Below are positions 61,884 to 64,000 of a stretch of 64,000 bases of DNA, piece after piece. Each line of letters begins with the position of its first letter. Position 1 is the first letter of the stretch. The DNA comes from Crassaminicella indica. Its GTDB lineage: Bacteria; Bacillota; Clostridia; Peptostreptococcales; Thermotaleaceae. The position numbers and the translations under genes are program-made. The stretch is from contig NZ_CP078093.1 in NCBI RefSeq assembly GCF_019203185.1, positions 1,461,058 through 1,525,057 on the forward strand, in the 5' to 3' direction. The notes beneath the pieces are model-generated. The model had not been told where the DNA came from. It saw only the letters and a list, made by a program, of their open reading frames with translations, and made no database searches.

Positions 61884-61930
61884 TACAACAAAAAAGAATT
61901 CTTGCTGAAAAGAATTCTTTTTTGTTGTAT
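61883..61930. terminator. ribU terminator
   Basis: A perfect long stem (arms ATACAACAAAAAAGAATTCTT minus its last base, and AAGAATTCTTTTTTGTTGTA) around GCTGAA. The 272-base gap to tsaE has no gene. Confidence 0.9.
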
Positions 61931-62156
61931 GAATTCTCTTGCAGCATTTTTTGAGAAAATATATAATGATTGTATGATTTTGGAGAGAATATAAGTAATG
62001 AATAGTATATTTAATCTGTAAGTATAGATAAATAACTTGATTTACAAAAGTTATCGAAGTCATTCACTTATCTTTATATATTTCTTTTTTTTATGTTGAT
62101 GTTGTTTACCTATATAAATGTTATTTATATAAGAAAAGCTAATAGAGGTGTGGAAA

Positions 62157-62612
62157 ATGAAGATAATTAGTAATAGTGAACAAAAAACTTATGCTTTAGG
62201 TTATAAATTAGGTACCTTATTAAAGGCTAGTGATGTAGTATGTTTAACAGGAGATTTAGGAGCAGGAAAAACTACTATTTCAAAGGCAATTGCAAAAGGA
62301 CTAGAAGTCGATGAATGTGTTACAAGTCCTACCTTTACAATTATACATGAATATGAAGGGCGTATTCCTTTATACCATTTTGATGTATATCGTATTGGAG
62401 AAATAGAGGAAATGGAGGATTTAGGATATGAAGAATATTTCTATGGAGAAGGGGTATGTCTTATTGAATGGGCATCACAAATAGAGGAGCTAATCCCAAA
62501 GGAACATTTATGGATTCATATAAAGAAGGTTGATGAAAATACAAGGGAAATAGAAATCAATGGTACAAGTGAGCATTTTCAAACAATCATAGAGGAGTTG
62601 AAAAATATATGA
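62157..62612 (+). CDS. tsaE: tRNA threonylcarbamoyladenosine biosynthesis ATPase TsaE
   Basis: The 151-residue protein has Walker A GDLGAGKTTISKAIAKG, then TSPTFTIIHEYEG and YHFDVYRIGEIEEMEDLGYEE, and CLIEWASQIEELIP. TsaE drives turnover of the TsaB-TsaD complex that installs t6A at position 37 of ANN-decoding tRNAs. ATG at 62157 suits AGAGGTG; the frame opens at 62148. It overlaps tsaB by four bases (ATGA). Confidence 0.94.
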   Translation: MKIISNSEQKTYALGYKLGTLLKASDVVCLTGDLGAGKTTISKAIAKGLEVDECVTSPTFTIIHEYEGRIPLYHFDVYRIGEIEEMEDLGYEEYFYGEGVCLIEWASQIEELIPKEHLWIHIKKVDENTREIEINGTSEHFQTIIEELKNI

Positions 62613-63331
62613 AGATATTGGCTTTAGACACTTCGTCTATTGTTGCTACAGTGGCAGTGATGGACGATGATCGATTAATCGGAGAATATATTATAAATCA
62701 CAAAAGAACGCATTCACAAAAGTTGATGCCCATGATAAAAGCTTTATTAGAAAGCTGTGAGGTAACTATGAAGGATATAGATATTGTGGCTGTTGCAAAG
62801 GGGCCTGGATCTTTTACGGGACTTAGAATTGGTGTTGCTACTGCAAAAGGACTTGCACATGCTCAGAATATTCCTGTTGTAGGAATATCTACTTTAGATG
62901 CATTAGCATTTAATATGCCTTTTTCTGAAGGGATTATATGTCCTATTTTAGATGCTAGAAGAAATCAAGTATATACAGCTGTGTATAAATGGGAGAATAA
63001 AGATTTATATAGCATAGAAAAACCAGCGGCTATGAGTATTAAAGAATTAGTAGAAAAACTTATAGAAAGACCTGAAAAGGTTACATTCTTAGGAGATGGA
63101 ATAGAGGCTAATAGAGAATATCTCATAGAAAGATTAGGAGAGCGGGCAGTATTTTCACCTAATAGTGTTAAGATGCAGAGAGCTTCTTCTGTTGCAGAGC
63201 TTGCTATGGAAAAAGCAAAAAATGGAGAAATACAAAATTATTTTGAATTGGTACCAACTTATTTGAGAAAATCTGAAGCAGAAAGGCAATATGAAGAGAA
63301 AATGAAAAGGTGTGGAAATGGTGAAAGTTAG
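62609..63331 (+). CDS. tsaB: tRNA threonylcarbamoyladenosine biosynthesis protein TsaB
   Basis: The 240-residue ASKHA-fold protein begins KILALDTSSIVATVAVMDDD, has AKGPGSFTGLRIGVATAKGL and ISTLDALAFNMP, and lacks the metal-binding histidines of TsaD, as expected for TsaB. It is the scaffold partner of TsaD. Start and stop both overlap neighbours (tsaE by four bases, rimI by 14), so the three genes are translationally coupled. tsaD is not directly next. Confidence 0.94.
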   Translation: MKILALDTSSIVATVAVMDDDRLIGEYIINHKRTHSQKLMPMIKALLESCEVTMKDIDIVAVAKGPGSFTGLRIGVATAKGLAHAQNIPVVGISTLDALAFNMPFSEGIICPILDARRNQVYTAVYKWENKDLYSIEKPAAMSIKELVEKLIERPEKVTFLGDGIEANREYLIERLGERAVFSPNSVKMQRASSVAELAMEKAKNGEIQNYFELVPTYLRKSEAERQYEEKMKRCGNGES

Positions 63332-63779
63332 GTCAATGACTTTAGAAGATGTTGATGATGTTTTTGAAATAGAAAAAAGCAGTTTTCCTATTCCGTGGTC
63401 TGTAGAAGCCTTTACAGCTGAAATAGAGCATAATGAAAAGGCTAGATATGTTGTTTTGGAAAAAGAAGAAAAAGTTATAGGTTATGGAGGGTTTTGGAAG
63501 ATATTAGATGAAGGACATATTACAAATATTGCAGTACATCCATCTGTAAGAGGAAAAGGTTATGGCAATTTGATTGTCGAAGGATTGTTAAAAATTGCGA
63601 AAAGAGAAGAGATTAAAGAAATGACTTTAGAAGTTAGGGTGTCAAATAAAGTAGCACAAAGGCTGTATGAAAAATATGGATTCAAAGCCTGTGGTATTAG
63701 ACCGAAGTATTATCAGGATAATGGAGAAGATGCTGTGATCATGTGGAGATCAGAAAAGCATTCTGAAGAAAAGATTTAG
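63318..63779 (+). CDS. rimI: Ribosomal protein S18-alanine N-acetyltransferase
   Basis: The 153-residue GNAT protein has VDDVFEIEKSSFPIPWSVEAF at the N terminus and the acetyl-CoA loop NIAVHPSVRGKGYGNLIVEG, then RVSNKVAQRLYEKYGFKACGIRP shown by its core KVAQRLYEKYGF and YYQDNGEDAVIM. The Phe-Pro-x-Pro-Trp start is typical of RimI, which acetylates the N-terminal Ala of S18. ATG at 63318 has AGGTG upstream and overlaps tsaB. The tsaE-tsaB-rimI order is common in Firmicutes, usually with tsaD following. Confidence 0.92.
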   Translation: MVKVRSMTLEDVDDVFEIEKSSFPIPWSVEAFTAEIEHNEKARYVVLEKEEKVIGYGGFWKILDEGHITNIAVHPSVRGKGYGNLIVEGLLKIAKREEIKEMTLEVRVSNKVAQRLYEKYGFKACGIRPKYYQDNGEDAVIMWRSEKHSEEKI

Positions 63780-63859
63780 GATAAAGTTAGGGAATTTGTA
63801 AGGAAATTGTAAGGAAAAAATAGCTTTTTTATGATAAAATAGGAAATACAAAGGATTGA

Positions 63860-63878
63860 GGGCATACATTGTATGCCC
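63860..63878. promoter_or_regulatory. Inverted repeat before the last gene
   Basis: GGGCATAC and GTATGCCC face each other around ATT. It could be an operator or a weak hairpin; no T run follows. Confidence 0.4.
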
Positions 63879-63904
63879 TATATGTATGAGAAAGGAGTTT
63901 TAGC

Positions 63905-64000
63905 ATGTTAAAGGGGAAAAAAAAGAAGGTGCTAATTATAGCAACGATCATTGCAGTGATGTTTGCTATAGGGATAGGAAAGGTTAAAGCGAGTAAAAAA
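63905..64000 (+). CDS. N-terminal start of a membrane-anchored or exported protein (partial)
   Basis: The ATG at 63905 follows AAAGGAG at 63891-63897 and opens a frame to the window end (32 codons): a lysine-rich start KGKKKK, a hydrophobic segment VLIIATIIAVMFAIGIG and then polar residues. Such a start fits the membrane anchor of an efflux adaptor (HlyD/MacA-like) or another exported protein, but too little is visible to decide. It is on the same strand as tsaE-tsaB-rimI, 125 bases further on, with an inverted repeat between. Confidence 0.55.
   Translation, partial: MLKGKKKKVLIIATIIAVMFAIGIGKVKASKK

Overview
The window is a low-GC chromosome segment from a motile, spore-forming, anaerobic member of the Clostridia. 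The main clues are a spore-protease-type gene (yyaC), the flagellar order comFC-yvyF-flgM-flgN-flgK-flgL-fliW-csrA-flagellin-flaG-fliD-fliS-hpf-secA-prfB shared with Firmicutes, S-box, FMN and PyrR control elements, acyl-CoA dehydratase activase genes and a raiA-type RNA. Genus cannot be fixed from the sequence alone.

Layout. 1-6.2 kb: housekeeping genes (acyl-CoA dehydratase activase pair, pyrB with a PyrR attenuator, yyaC, ttcA-like, a small membrane protein, metK under a SAM riboswitch). 6.4-8.75 kb: a small sigma-factor gene cut in two by a complete IS1182-type insertion sequence with a 15-bp target duplication, followed by yvrJ. 8.9-21.8 kb: recD2, then the late flagellar locus with two csrA genes and two flagellin genes. 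21.9-32.0 kb: a flagellin glycosylation island (Maf-type transferase, pseB, pseC, SpsF-like cytidylyltransferase, two formyltransferases, WbqC, pseI, PIG-L deacetylase, pseG). 32.2-35.2 kb: a motility peptide (yjfB), an RCC1-repeat exported protein and mobile-element debris. 35.3-42.0 kb: yaaR, a FliK-like DUF6240 protein, flaG, fliD, fliS and a FliT-like gene. 42.1-46.5 kb: a raiA-type RNA, a cluster of DnaA boxes and a tandem pair of AAA-ATPase/nuclease-like genes that separate the RNA from hpf. 46.7-54.2 kb: hpf, DUF5317, secA, prfB (programmed +1 frameshift) and tex. 54.2-60.3 kb: a LytS/LytT pair beside a TAXI-TRAP transporter and DUF1850. 60.5-64 kb: an FMN-riboswitch ribU and tsaE-tsaB-rimI.

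How the parts fit. The flagellar genes carry at least six sigma-D-like promoters (TAAA-N15/16-GCCGATAA). The most striking point is the block fliW-csrA1-flagellin1-intergenic array-csrA2-flagellin2. The flagellin 1 leader has two hairpins with GGA in the loop, as expected for CsrA sites. Downstream of the same gene is an array of hairpins that repeat the loop AGGGAC; one of them matches the flagellin Shine-Dalgarno hairpin at 13 of 14 positions. I propose that this array is a CsrA decoy (sponge) carried by the flagellin transcript. To my knowledge CsrB/RsmZ-like sponges are described in Gram-negative bacteria, whereas in Bacillus the known CsrA antagonist is the FliW protein. A second notable point is that the flgM Shine-Dalgarno lies inside a terminator-like hairpin whose 5' arm overlaps the sigma-D promoter, so read-through and sigma-D transcripts should differ in flgM translation.
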